A DNA stretch of 64,000 nt from an uncultured Modestobacter sp. (GTDB lineage Bacteria > Actinomycetota > Actinomycetes > Mycobacteriales > Geodermatophilaceae): contig NZ_CANKUD010000003.1 of the NCBI RefSeq assembly GCF_947486615.1, forward strand, positions 434,001 to 498,000, written 5' to 3'. Position numbers and translations under genes: made by a program. Positions 26,585 through 34,618 of this stretch are shown here, piece after piece (the stretch's first letter is position 1; each line of letters opens with the position of its first letter). The notes beneath the pieces were generated by a model that made no database searches, had not been told where the DNA came from, and was given only the letters and a program-made list of their open reading frames with translations.

Positions 26585-27598
26585 TCACCCGGCGATCTGC
26601 AGGACGTCGTCGATCATGATCTGCGCCGTCTCCAGGCCGCCGAAGACGACGTACCAGGCGACCGGGTCCAGGTAGTGGACCTGGTCCTCCTGAGCAGCGG
26701 TGGTCTGCGCGACGATCTCGTTGTCCAGCACCGCGGCGGCGGCCTGGGCGCCCTCCTCGCCGATGGCGGCGTCCCGGTCGACGACCCACAGGTGGTCGGG
26801 GTCGGTCTCCAGCAGGAACTCGAAGGAGACCGGCTCGCCGTGCGTGGCGGCCTCGATGTCCTCGACCACCGGCTGCACGCCGAAGGTGTCGTAGATCAGG
26901 CCGCCGCGGGCGCCCCGCGCGTCGCCGGCGTCGCCGGCCGGGGCCAGTGCGCTGAGCTCGCCACCGGAGACCATCAGGCCGAGGCCCGTGCCGGCGTCGG
27001 CGGTGGCAGCCCGCGCCTCCTCGATGCCGGCCTCCACCTCCGCGACCGCCGCGGCCGCCTCGTCCTCGGCACCCAGCACCTCGCCGAGGAAGGTGGCGTT
27101 GCGCTCCAGCGTCTCGGTGAACGAGCCGCGCATGCTCAGGTCGACGGTCGGCGCGATCTCGCTGAGGTCCTCGTACAGCGCCGCGGAGCGGCCGCCGATG
27201 ACGATCAGGTCGGGCTGCTGGGCCTCGATCTCGACCAGGTCGGCCTCAAAGAGCGTGCCGGCGTTGAAGGCGTCGTCGGCGAGGGCGTCCTGCAGGTACC
27301 CGGGGACGGAGTCCAGCGGCGCGCCGGCGATCTCGCCGCCCAGCGCGCCGATGGTGTCCAGGCTGGCCATGTCGAAGACGACGACGGTCTCCGGGTCCTT
27401 CGGGACCTCGACCGTCGTCTCCTCGTACTCCGGGTCGGCGTCCTCGGCGGCGACGTTGCGGTCCCAGGTGAAGGAGACGGTGGCGGCCTCGTCCGCGGCG
27501 GCGGTGTCGACCGCCGCCTCCTCCCCGCAGGCGGTCAGGGCGAGCAACGCCGAGAGGGACAGGGCGGTCGCGGCGAGCGGCCGGGCGGTACGGGGCAT
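26585..27598 (-). CDS. Iron-siderophore binding lipoprotein
   Basis: 337 residues, with a lipoprotein signal: charged start, hydrophobic LSLSALLALTAC and lipobox LTAC-G (Cys about 24). The mature part is a helical-backbone periplasmic-binding fold: VVVFDMASLDTIGALG, QPDLIVIGGRSA, then a connecting helix and the C-lobe ending with DPVAWYVVFGGLETAQIMIDDV. It resembles YclQ/CeuA/FatB. Anchored outside the membrane, it delivers ferric siderophore to the two permeases. First gene of the operon; a DtxR/IdeR-like box lies about 43 bp upstream. Confidence 0.9.
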   Translation of the reverse strand: MPRTARPLAATALSLSALLALTACGEEAAVDTAAADEAATVSFTWDRNVAAEDADPEYEETTVEVPKDPETVVVFDMASLDTIGALGGEIAGAPLDSVPGYLQDALADDAFNAGTLFEADLVEIEAQQPDLIVIGGRSAALYEDLSEIAPTVDLSMRGSFTETLERNATFLGEVLGAEDEAAAAVAEVEAGIEEARAATADAGTGLGLMVSGGELSALAPAGDAGDARGARGGLIYDTFGVQPVVEDIEAATHGEPVSFEFLLETDPDHLWVVDRDAAIGEEGAQAAAAVLDNEIVAQTTAAQEDQVHYLDPVAWYVVFGGLETAQIMIDDVLQIAG

Positions 27599-27640
27599 GC
27601 AGGGCTCCAGGCTCGGACGGATGAGGGAAGGCTGCCCTCA

Positions 27641-27659
27641 CTAAGGCCTGCCTAACCAA
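27641..27659 (-). promoter_or_regulatory. DtxR/IdeR-type iron box
   Basis: Minus strand TTGGTTAGGCAGGCCTTAG agrees with the actinobacterial iron box (TTAGGTTAGGCTAACCTAA) in both half-sites, with mismatches mainly at the centre. It sits directly before the siderophore binding protein gene, where iron-loaded DtxR/IdeR would repress. Confidence 0.6.
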
Positions 27660-27774
27660 TCAGCTCGGCTGCCCACCTGTCACCTCGACGTGACCATTTC
27701 GTGACCAACGCGGCTGGATCTCCCACTGGGCGGGAGGCGGGTTGCCGATGCGCTCCGGCGGGCACCACCGCGGC

Positions 27775-28767
27775 ATGCAGACACGGAAGCTCCGCGACCT
27801 GACCGTCCCCGCCCAGGGCCTGGGCTGCATGGGGATGAGCGAGTTCTACGGCACCGGCGACCAGGCCGAGGCCGAGCGCACGATCCAGCGTGCCCTCGAT
27901 CTCGGCGTCACCTTCCTGGACACCGCCGACATGTACGGCCCCTTCACCAACGAGCAGCTGGTCGGCAAGGCCATCGCCGGGCGACGCGACGAGGTCGTGC
28001 TCGCCACCAAGTTCGGCAACGAGCGCACGCCGGACGGCGGCATGGTCGGCATCAACGGCAAGCCCGACTACGTGCGCCAGGCCTGCGACGCCTCGCTGCA
28101 GCGGCTCGGCGTCGACGTGATCGACCTGTACTACCAGCACCGGGTGGACACCACCGTGCCGGTCGAGGACACCTGGGGGGCGCTGCACGAGCTGGTGGAC
28201 GCCGGCAAGGTGCGGCACGTCGGCATCTCCGAGGCCGCCCCCGACACGATCCGCCGGGCGCACGCCGTCCACCCGGTGACCGCGCTGCAGACCGAGTACT
28301 CGCTGTGGACCCGCGACCCCGAGGACGACGGTGTGCTGGCCACCTGCGCCGAGCTCGGCATCGGCTTCGTCGCCTACTCGCCCATCGGCCGCGGCTTCCT
28401 GTCCGGGCAGATCCGCAGCCTCGACGACCTGGCTCCGGACGACTTCCGCCGGCACAATCCCCGGTTCCAGGGTGCGGCGTTCGAGCAGAACCTGCGGCTG
28501 GTCGACCGGGTCCGCCAGCTCGCCGAGGCCAAGGCCGTCACCGCCACCCAGCTGGCGCTGGCCTGGGTGATGGCGCAGTCCGACCGCGACGGCAACCCGG
28601 CGATCGTGCCGATCCCGGGCACCAAGCGCGTCTCCTACCTCGAGGAGAACGCGGCCGCCACCGACGTCGAGCTCACCGAGGACGACCTGCGCGCCCTCGA
28701 CGAGGCCGCGCCGCGCGGGGCCACCGCGGGCGACCGCTACCCGGACATGTCCACCGTGCACCGCTGA
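27775..28767 (+). CDS. Aldo/keto reductase
   Basis: 330 residues from the ATG at 27775, which begins the conserved [22 protein letters not shown] segment; an upstream ATG at 27748 with GGGAGG before it would add nine residues. (beta/alpha)8 barrel oxidoreductase using NADPH. The catalytic tetrad is visible: Asp and Tyr in [10 protein letters not shown], Lys in ATKFGNE and His in YYQHRVDT. The C-terminal NADP-binding part includes [17 protein letters not shown]. It resembles general aldo/keto reductases of the YajO/AKR13 type that reduce aldehydes; substrate unknown. It stands alone, divergent from the siderophore operon. Confidence 0.92.
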   Translation: MQTRKLRDLTVPAQGLGCMGMSEFYGTGDQAEAERTIQRALDLGVTFLDTADMYGPFTNEQLVGKAIAGRRDEVVLATKFGNERTPDGGMVGINGKPDYVRQACDASLQRLGVDVIDLYYQHRVDTTVPVEDTWGALHELVDAGKVRHVGISEAAPDTIRRAHAVHPVTALQTEYSLWTRDPEDDGVLATCAELGIGFVAYSPIGRGFLSGQIRSLDDLAPDDFRRHNPRFQGAAFEQNLRLVDRVRQLAEAKAVTATQLALAWVMAQSDRDGNPAIVPIPGTKRVSYLEENAAATDVELTEDDLRALDEAAPRGATAGDRYPDMSTVHR

Positions 28768-28774
28768 TGAAGGA

Positions 28775-28825
28775 CCACCGTTCCCCCCACGCCTCGCAAG
28801 CTCGGCGCGGGCCCCTGAACGGTGG
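28775..28825. terminator. Hairpin after the aldo/keto reductase
   Basis: CCACCGTTC at 28775-28783 pairs perfectly with GAACGGTGG at 28817-28825, enclosing a GC-rich inner stem. It begins 8 bp past the stop. Confidence 0.5.
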
Positions 28826-28879
28826 CCGAAGGGCACGGCAGGATGGGCGGGTGCGCTCCCGCCTGCCCGACCCCCGCCG

Positions 28880-29245
28880 ATGAGCACCGCGCTCGTCGTC
28901 GCGGCGACCGTGGCCGCCGTCGTCCTGGCCGTGCTGGGCGGGCTGAGCACCGCGCTGCGCCGCCGCACCGGCACCGCCCACCTGGCCGCGACCGGCGTCC
29001 TGGAGGCACTGCTGGTCGCCCAGGCGGTGGTCGCCGTCGTCGGGCTGGCCGGCGGGCAGCGTCCCGCGGAGCTCGCCACCTTCCTCGCCTACCTGGGCAG
29101 CGTGGTGCTGCTGCCGGTCGCCGGCCTGCTCTGGGCCCGCAGCGAGCCCACCCGCTGGGCCGGCACCGTGCTCGCGGTCGCCGCGCTCGCCGTCGCCGTC
29201 ATGCTCTGGCGGCTGCTCGACCTGTGGGTGGTCACCGGTGGCTGA
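28880..29245 (+). CDS. Small integral membrane protein, unknown function
   Basis: 121 residues with four hydrophobic segments (about 4-24, 37-58, 66-86, 94-116) and Arg-rich loops. I do not recognise a named family, although small membrane proteins of this sort are common before uncharacterised actinobacterial operons. Its last 8 bp overlap the start of the next gene, also a small membrane protein, so the pair is probably co-translated and may form a complex. ATG at 28880 follows directly on a short leader. Confidence 0.7.
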   Translation: MSTALVVAATVAAVVLAVLGGLSTALRRRTGTAHLAATGVLEALLVAQAVVAVVGLAGGQRPAELATFLAYLGSVVLLPVAGLLWARSEPTRWAGTVLAVAALAVAVMLWRLLDLWVVTGG

Positions 29246-29717
29246 CACACCCGGCGGCGCACTCGGCGGGCCGGCGCCCGAGCCGACCGACGCCGTCCCG
29301 GACACCACCCGCGGGCCGGGCCGGGTGCTCGTCGCGCTCTACGGGGTGTTCGCGCTGGCCGCCGGCGCCCGGGCGGCGGTGCAGCTCGCCACGCAGTTCG
29401 ACGAGGCACCGCTGGCCTACCTGCTGTCCGCGTTCGCCGCCGTCGTCTACGTGCTGGCCACCATCGGCCTGGCCCGCGGGGGCAGCGGCGGGCGGCGCAC
29501 CGCCGTCCTCGCCTGCTCGGTGGAGCTCGCCGGCGTCGTGGTCGTCGGCACGCTGTCGCTGGCCGACCCGGCGGCCTTCCCCGACGACACGGTGTGGTCG
29601 GGCTACGGCTCGGGCTACGGGTTCGTCCCGCTGCTGCTGCCCGTGCTCGGCCTGCTGTGGCTGCGTCACCAGTCGCAGGTCGCCGCCGAGCAGGACGGCG
29701 GGCCCAGCGCCGGCTGA
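29238..29717 (+). CDS. Small integral membrane protein, unknown function
   Basis: 159 residues from the GTG at 29238, overlapping the previous gene by 8 bp. A Pro/Gly-rich cytoplasmic N-terminus is followed by four membrane segments (about 31-50, 58-80, 89-108, 127-145) and a short polar tail. The loop before the last helix carries a repeated GYGSGYG. No family was recognised. The next gene, a large LOV-type phosphatase, has its own promoter-like hexamer, so a shared function is not implied. Confidence 0.7.
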   Translation: MADTPGGALGGPAPEPTDAVPDTTRGPGRVLVALYGVFALAAGARAAVQLATQFDEAPLAYLLSAFAAVVYVLATIGLARGGSGGRRTAVLACSVELAGVVVVGTLSLADPAAFPDDTVWSGYGSGYGFVPLLLPVLGLLWLRHQSQVAAEQDGGPSAG

Positions 29718-29769
29718 GCGCCCGGCCGCTCAGCAGCACGCTCTGTGGTGCGCAACCGAAGCTGCTCGT

Positions 29770-29775
29770 TACGAT
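29770..29775 (+). promoter_or_regulatory. -10 box of a leaderless transcript
   Basis: TACGAT ends 6 nt before the GTG at 29782, a spacing typical of leaderless actinobacterial genes; no Shine-Dalgarno is present. It supports the chosen start of the LOV phosphatase. Confidence 0.5.
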
Positions 29776-29781
29776 CGCCCG

Positions 29782-32106
29782 GTGCCGTCCGACAGACGAC
29801 CCGCCGAACCGGTGACGGGTCAGGTCCCACCCGAGGCCGCCGCGGCCTTGGCGGAGGGCATGGCGGCCACCTCCGAGCCGGCCGAGCGCCGGCAGCAGGC
29901 CTCGATCGTCGGCGCCGCCGAGGCGGTCGTCTCCAGCCACGACGGCGGCGCCCAGTCGGCGCTGCCAGGCGTGCTCGCCGACGTCCCGGTCGCCGTCCTC
30001 GTCATCGACCAGGTCGCTGGCACGGTCACCTACGCCAACACCGCGGCCGACGACCTGGCCGGCAACGTCGGCCTCCCCGTGGCGATCGACGCGTGGGGCG
30101 AGGCGGCCGGCTTGACCGACCTGTCCGGATCGCCACTGGCCAGCACGGCCAACCCGCTGTCCCACGTCGCCTCGGGCCGCCCGGTGGCCGGCGAGGCGGT
30201 CCGGCTCTCCACCCGGCGCAGCTCCGACGAGGCCCGGGCCGCCGCGGCGGCCGACGATCCCGACCAGGTGCTCTGGGTCACCGGCTTCCCGCTCTCGCAC
30301 GACGCGAACGAGCAGCGGCTGTCGCTGGTGGTCTTCCTCCAGCTGGACGACACCGCGGGAGCTGACGACCCGGAGACGCAGCTGCAGGCGCTGCGCGAGC
30401 GGGCCGTCGTGGCCACCGACATCGCCTTCACCATCACCGACCCGCGCCAGCCCGACAACCCGCTGGTGTGGGTCAACCCCTCGTTCACCCGGATCAGCGG
30501 GTACGGCTACGAGGAGAGCGTCGGGCGCAACTGCCGGTTCCTGCAGGGCCCGGCCACCGAGCGCAAGGCCGTCGACGACCTGCGCCAGGCGCTGCGGGAC
30601 GAGCAGCCGGTCACCACCACGCTGCTCAACTACCGCAAGGACGGCACCGCCTTCTGGAACCAGCTGTCCATCACACCGGTCTTCGACGGCGAGGGCACGC
30701 TGGTCAGCTTCGTCGGGGTGCAGACCGACGTCACCGAGCGGGTACGGGTCGAGGACGACCGCAAGGCCGCCTTCGCCGCCGAGCAGGCCGCCCGCCGGGA
30801 CGCCGAGGAGGCGCACGCCGCCGCCGACGCAGCGCGGGTCGAGGCCGAGCGGGCGCAGAGCAGGCTGGCGCTGATGGCCGAGGCCACCAGCACGCTGAGC
30901 GCGACGCTCGACCTGGACGACCTGCTCGACCGGCTGGCGACGCTGTGCGTGCCGCTGCTGGCCGACTGGGTGCTCATCACCCTGGTGGACGAGCACGGCG
31001 CCGTCTCCGGCTCCTCGGCCGCGCACCGCCGGGGCATGACGCAGGAGCTGCGGCGCTTCGCCCAGCTGCGCTTCGCCGACCTGCCCGAGGCCGCCCCCAT
31101 CCGGCGGGTCCTCGACTCCAGCGAGCCGGTGCTGGTCCCGGAGATCACCGAGGCCATCCTGGCGGCGGCCGCGCCCGACCCGGCCCTGCGGGAGGTGATG
31201 GCCGAGCTCGGCACGTCCTCCCAGCTCACCGTGCCGCTCGTCGCCCGCCGCCGCACGATCGGCGCGCTCACCCTGGTCGCCGAGACCCAGGACCGGCGGT
31301 TCGGCAGCGACGACGTCGACCTGGCCCGTGACCTCTCCCGCCGGGCCGCCATGGCGATGGACAACGTGCGCCTGTACCAGCAGGAGCACTCGGTCGCCGA
31401 GACGCTGCAGCGCTCGCTGCTGCCCCAGCTGCCGGAGATCACCGGGGTCACCGCGGCCGCGCACTACCTGAGCGCCTCCAGCTCGGCCGACGTCGGCGGT
31501 GACTTCTACGACCTGCTGCACCTGCCCGACGGCAGCGTGGGCATCGCCATCGGCGACGTGGTGGGCCACGACGTGGCGGCCGCCGCCGCGATGGGCCACC
31601 TGCGCGGTCTGCTCCGGGCCTGCGCCTGGGACGCCGGCGACGGCGATCCGGGGGAGATCCTCGGCCGGGTCGACCGGCTGGTTCAGGGGCTGCACGTGGC
31701 CCCGATGGCGACGATGGTCTACGGCCGGGTGGAGCGCCCGGACTCCCCCGGCGGGTCGTGGCGCCTGCAGCTGGCCAACGCCGGGCACCCCCCGCTGCTG
31801 CTGCGTGCCGTCGACGGCACGGTGCGGTTGCTGGACGGCGTCACCGGCCTGCTGATCGGTGTCGACTCGACCCGTCCGCGCACCTCACGGGCGATCGAGG
31901 TCCCCGCCGGCGCCACCCTGATCGCCTACACCGACGGGCTGATCGAGCGCCCCGGCACGGACATGGACGAAGGGATCGCCGCGCTGGTCACCCGGCTCGC
32001 CGACGCCCCCGTCGACGCCGACCCGGCCGAGCTGTGCCTGCAGGCGGTGGGCACCGACCCCGACCGCCGGGACGACGTCGCCGTCATCGCCGTCCGTTTC
32101 GACTGA
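29782..32106 (+). CDS. PAS-LOV-GAF-PP2C (SpoIIE/RsbU-type) blue-light-sensing phosphatase
   Basis: 774 residues. A weak PAS about 55-170; a LOV domain about 205-315 with the flavin-binding GRNCRFLQG motif, whose Cys251 is the residue that forms the photo-adduct in known LOV proteins, plus VWVNPSFTRISGYGYEES and NYRKDGTAFWN; a coiled coil about 325-365; a GAF domain about 365-530; and a PP2C/SpoIIE phosphatase about 550-774 with DVGGDFYD, GDVVGHD and AYTDGLIER carrying the metal-binding Asps. Known relatives (RsbU, RsbP) dephosphorylate an anti-anti-sigma factor to release a general-stress sigma factor. Soluble, likely leaderless. Light input to stress response is inferred. Confidence 0.9.
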   Translation: MPSDRRPAEPVTGQVPPEAAAALAEGMAATSEPAERRQQASIVGAAEAVVSSHDGGAQSALPGVLADVPVAVLVIDQVAGTVTYANTAADDLAGNVGLPVAIDAWGEAAGLTDLSGSPLASTANPLSHVASGRPVAGEAVRLSTRRSSDEARAAAAADDPDQVLWVTGFPLSHDANEQRLSLVVFLQLDDTAGADDPETQLQALRERAVVATDIAFTITDPRQPDNPLVWVNPSFTRISGYGYEESVGRNCRFLQGPATERKAVDDLRQALRDEQPVTTTLLNYRKDGTAFWNQLSITPVFDGEGTLVSFVGVQTDVTERVRVEDDRKAAFAAEQAARRDAEEAHAAADAARVEAERAQSRLALMAEATSTLSATLDLDDLLDRLATLCVPLLADWVLITLVDEHGAVSGSSAAHRRGMTQELRRFAQLRFADLPEAAPIRRVLDSSEPVLVPEITEAILAAAAPDPALREVMAELGTSSQLTVPLVARRRTIGALTLVAETQDRRFGSDDVDLARDLSRRAAMAMDNVRLYQQEHSVAETLQRSLLPQLPEITGVTAAAHYLSASSSADVGGDFYDLLHLPDGSVGIAIGDVVGHDVAAAAAMGHLRGLLRACAWDAGDGDPGEILGRVDRLVQGLHVAPMATMVYGRVERPDSPGGSWRLQLANAGHPPLLLRAVDGTVRLLDGVTGLLIGVDSTRPRTSRAIEVPAGATLIAYTDGLIERPGTDMDEGIAALVTRLADAPVDADPAELCLQAVGTDPDRRDDVAVIAVRFD

Positions 32107-32131
32107 CGAAGGACCCCCTCGCCCCTGCGAG

Positions 32132-32169
32132 GCCGAGGCCGCCAAAATGGCCATTTTGGCGGCCTCGGC
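32132..32169. repeat. Palindromic repeat, copy 1 (also a bidirectional terminator candidate)
   Basis: A 38-bp perfect palindrome whose core is GCCAAAATGGCCATTTTGGC. It fills the space between the phosphatase stop (32106) and the convergent flavin reductase stop (32170). The same core occurs at 48256-48279 and 49196-49237; arms outside the core differ between copies. In either direction the RNA would form a long hairpin. Confidence 0.85.
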
Positions 32170-32706
32170 TCAGAGTGTGTCGGTGACCTCGGGGGCGAGG
32201 AGGGCCCGCTGCAGGCCGTAGGCGCCGCGGTGGAAGAGCAGCGGGGTGCGGGCGGCGTCGGCGCCCAGGTCGAGCACCCGGGCCACGACGATCGTGTGGT
32301 CGCCGCCGTCGTACTCGGCCCACAGCTCGCTGTCGATCCAGGCCACCACGTCGTCCAGCACGGGGGAGCCGTGCGGGCTGGGCGTCCAGCCGACCCCGGC
32401 GTACTTGTCGGTGCCGGAGCGGGCGAACTGGCGGGACAGGTGGCTCTGCTCCTCGGCGAGCACGTTGACGCAGAACCGGCCGGCCTCGCGCAGCCGGGGC
32501 CAGGTGCGGGAGGTGCGGGCCGGGGCGAAGGCGACCAGCGGCGGGTCCAGCGACAGCGAGCTGAACGACTGGCAGGTGAAGCCGACCGGCCCGTCGGCGG
32601 CCATCGCGGTCACCACCGTGACGCCGGAGACGAAGTGCCCGAGCACGTCGCGCATCAGCCGGGGGTCGACCACCTGGGGCGGGGGGCCCGCCGCGTCTGC
32701 ACTCAC
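32170..32706 (-). CDS. Flavin reductase domain protein
   Basis: 178 residues from the GTG at 32706; a GTG at 32757 overlapping the upstream stop by 4 bp is a longer alternative. The split-barrel FMN-binding flavin reductase fold shows as VLGHFVSGVTVVTAM near the N-terminus, GFTCQSFSSLSLDPPLVAF (the S-x-x-SLxPPLV pattern of the family), FCVNVLAEEQ and the C-terminal YDGGDHTIVVARV with the conserved GDH. Such proteins supply reduced flavin to two-component monooxygenases (HpaC, HsaB types) or reduce other substrates; no monooxygenase is adjacent. Last gene of a four-gene minus-strand operon. Confidence 0.85.
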   Translation of the reverse strand: MSADAAGPPPQVVDPRLMRDVLGHFVSGVTVVTAMAADGPVGFTCQSFSSLSLDPPLVAFAPARTSRTWPRLREAGRFCVNVLAEEQSHLSRQFARSGTDKYAGVGWTPSPHGSPVLDDVVAWIDSELWAEYDGGDHTIVVARVLDLGADAARTPLLFHRGAYGLQRALLAPEVTDTL

Positions 32707-32753
32707 GCCGTCGATCCCATCACGCCCGCCCGCACCCGGCACCGTGCGGAGCC

Positions 32754-33719
32754 TCACGCCGGGACGACGGCCCCCCGCGGCTGGTTGCGCCCGCCGGCCC
32801 GGTACAGCGAGCTGGGCAGCTCGTGGCCCACCGTGTGCTCGGTGACCGCGGCCGCGGCGAGGACGGCGTCCAGGTCGATGCCGGTGACGATGCCGGCGTC
32901 GGCCAGCCAGTAGACGAGCTCCTCGGTGGCGATGTTGCCGCTGGCGCCGGGCGCGAAGGGGCAGCCGCCGAGACCGCCGACCGAGGCGTCGAGCTGGGTG
33001 ATGCCGGCCTGCAGCGCGGCGAGCGCGTTGGCCTGCCCGGTGCCGCGGGTGTCGTGGAAGTGCACGCCCAGCGGGGTGCCGGGGCAGGCGCGGCGGACCT
33101 CGTCGATCAGCCGGACGACCCGCAGCGGGGTGGTGGTGCCGATGGTGTCGCCCAGGCAGAGCTGGTCGGCCCCGGCGGTGACCGCGGCCCGGGTGACGTC
33201 GACGGTGCGCGAGACCGGGGTGCGGCCGTCGAAGGGGCAGTCCCAGGCGGTGGCCACGATGACCTCCAGCGAGCCGCCGGCGCCGTGGGCCAGCTCGGCG
33301 ATCTCACCGACCGCGCCCACCGCCTCGGCCGTGCTGCGCCCGGCGTTGGCCCGGCTGTGCGAGTCGGCGGCGGAGACGACGTACTCCAGGTGCGCGATGC
33401 CGGCGTCGACCGCCCGCACCGCGCCCCGGGGGTTCGCGACCAGCGCGGAGAAGTGCACCCCGTCGAAGCGGTGCAGCTCGGCGGCCACCTGGTCGGCGTC
33501 GGCCAGTGCGGGCACCGCCTTGGGGGAGACGAACGACGTCACCTCGATCCGGCGGACGCCGGTGGCGACCAGCGCCTCGAGCATGGCCAGCTTGCCGGCC
33601 AGCGGCAGCGGGTCCTCCAGCTGCAGGCCATCGCGCATGCCGACTTCCCGCACGTCCACCGTCGTGGGCAGCACCAGGTCGAACTCGTTCACATCGGCCT
33701 CCTCGCCGTCGGTCAGCAT
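32754..33719 (-). CDS. Hydroxymethylglutaryl-CoA lyase family enzyme
   Basis: 321 residues, a DRE-TIM metallolyase. The catalytic start is VREVGMRDGLQLE (Arg and Asp of the D-G-L-Q motif), metal ligands include HFHDTRGTG, and the active-site loop GGLGGCPFAPGASGN with its conserved Cys is the HMG-CoA lyase signature. It cleaves HMG-CoA to acetyl-CoA and acetoacetate in leucine catabolism, or acts on a related hydroxyacyl-CoA. No acyl-CoA carboxylase or dehydrogenase genes accompany it here. Start overlaps the end of the hydrolase gene by 7 bp. Confidence 0.9.
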   Translation of the reverse strand: MLTDGEEADVNEFDLVLPTTVDVREVGMRDGLQLEDPLPLAGKLAMLEALVATGVRRIEVTSFVSPKAVPALADADQVAAELHRFDGVHFSALVANPRGAVRAVDAGIAHLEYVVSAADSHSRANAGRSTAEAVGAVGEIAELAHGAGGSLEVIVATAWDCPFDGRTPVSRTVDVTRAAVTAGADQLCLGDTIGTTTPLRVVRLIDEVRRACPGTPLGVHFHDTRGTGQANALAALQAGITQLDASVGGLGGCPFAPGASGNIATEELVYWLADAGIVTGIDLDAVLAAAAVTEHTVGHELPSSLYRAGGRNQPRGAVVPA

Positions 33720-34618
33720 GATGCCCCTCCCGCCAGGAATGTGCGGACCGCGGCGAGCCAGGCGTCGGGGGAGTCGACGTGGGCCATGTGCCCCGCGTCG
33801 TCGAGCAGGACGGCCCGGGCGTCGGGCAGCGCAGCCGCGGCCTGCCGGGCGAGGTCGGCCGGGAAGACCATGTCCTGCCGCCCGTGCAGCAGCAGCACCG
33901 GCCGCCCGGTGGCCGCCAGCCGCCGGACCGGGTCGGGCAGCCGCGGGGAGGGCAGGGCGCCGGTGGCGCGCCAGGCGGCCAGCCAGTCGCCGGAGAACCG
34001 CACCGCGGCCAGCCGGTCGCGCCAGCCCGGCAGCGCCTCGGCCCGCCAGACGGCAGCCGGGGCGCCGGCCAGCGCGGCGGCGCGGGCGAAGGCCGGCCCG
34101 GCCAGGGTCGGATCGGCCCAGACGGCCCCCTCGGCCGCCCGGCGACGGGTCCGCTCCGGCCAGTCGCCGAACTGCACCTCCTCCACCGGGAGCACGCTGG
34201 TGGAGGCCAGCACGAGCCGGCGGACCCGGTCCGGTGCCGCATCGGCCAGCCGCTGGGCGATCAGCCCGCCCCAGGAGAAACCGAGGACGTCGACCGGCCC
34301 GCCGCCCAGGACGTCGATCAGCGTCACCAGGTCGCCGACCACCGCATCCGGAGTGCAGGCGCCGGGTGGCAGGCCGGTGGTCGACCGGCCGCAGCCCCGC
34401 AGGTCCGGGACCACCACGCGGTGGGCGAGTGCCAGCCGGTGGAGCGGGTCACGCAGGTAGCTGCCGTCCCAGTCCGGCCCGCCGTGCACCACCAGCAGCG
34501 TGCGGTCGGCCGGGCCGGCGGTCCGGGCGGTGAACAGCGCGACGCCGGGCTCCACCGGCAGGTGCTCCTCGACCCACACCGGTGTCACCGAGCCCGGTTC
34601 CACGTGGAACGAGGTCAC
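33713..34618 (-). CDS. Alpha/beta hydrolase, proline iminopeptidase-like
   Basis: 301 residues. Oxyanion-hole motif VVHGGPDWDGS (HGGP is typical of proline iminopeptidases), nucleophile elbow GFSWGG (Ser), a helical cap about 150-225, Asp in LHGRQDMVFP and His in DAGHMAHVD. It may release N-terminal residues or hydrolyse another amide or ester. GTG at 34618 overlaps the peptidase gene upstream by 4 bp. Its first codons contain a perfect parS-like palindrome (34597-34610), so the true start could be a later GTG. Confidence 0.85.
   Translation of the reverse strand: MTSFHVEPGSVTPVWVEEHLPVEPGVALFTARTAGPADRTLLVVHGGPDWDGSYLRDPLHRLALAHRVVVPDLRGCGRSTTGLPPGACTPDAVVGDLVTLIDVLGGGPVDVLGFSWGGLIAQRLADAAPDRVRRLVLASTSVLPVEEVQFGDWPERTRRRAAEGAVWADPTLAGPAFARAAALAGAPAAVWRAEALPGWRDRLAAVRFSGDWLAAWRATGALPSPRLPDPVRRLAATGRPVLLLHGRQDMVFPADLARQAAAALPDARAVLLDDAGHMAHVDSPDAWLAAVRTFLAGGASC
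34597..34610. promoter_or_regulatory. parS: parS-like palindrome, copy B
   Basis: GTTCCACGTGGAAC, identical to copies at 23736-23749 and 59669-59682, here inside the first codons of the hydrolase gene. Confidence 0.6.

Noticed and set aside
29089-31788. A 899-codon open frame on the minus strand
   Set aside because: Antisense shadow of the LOV-GAF-PP2C gene, whose motifs are intact on the plus strand.
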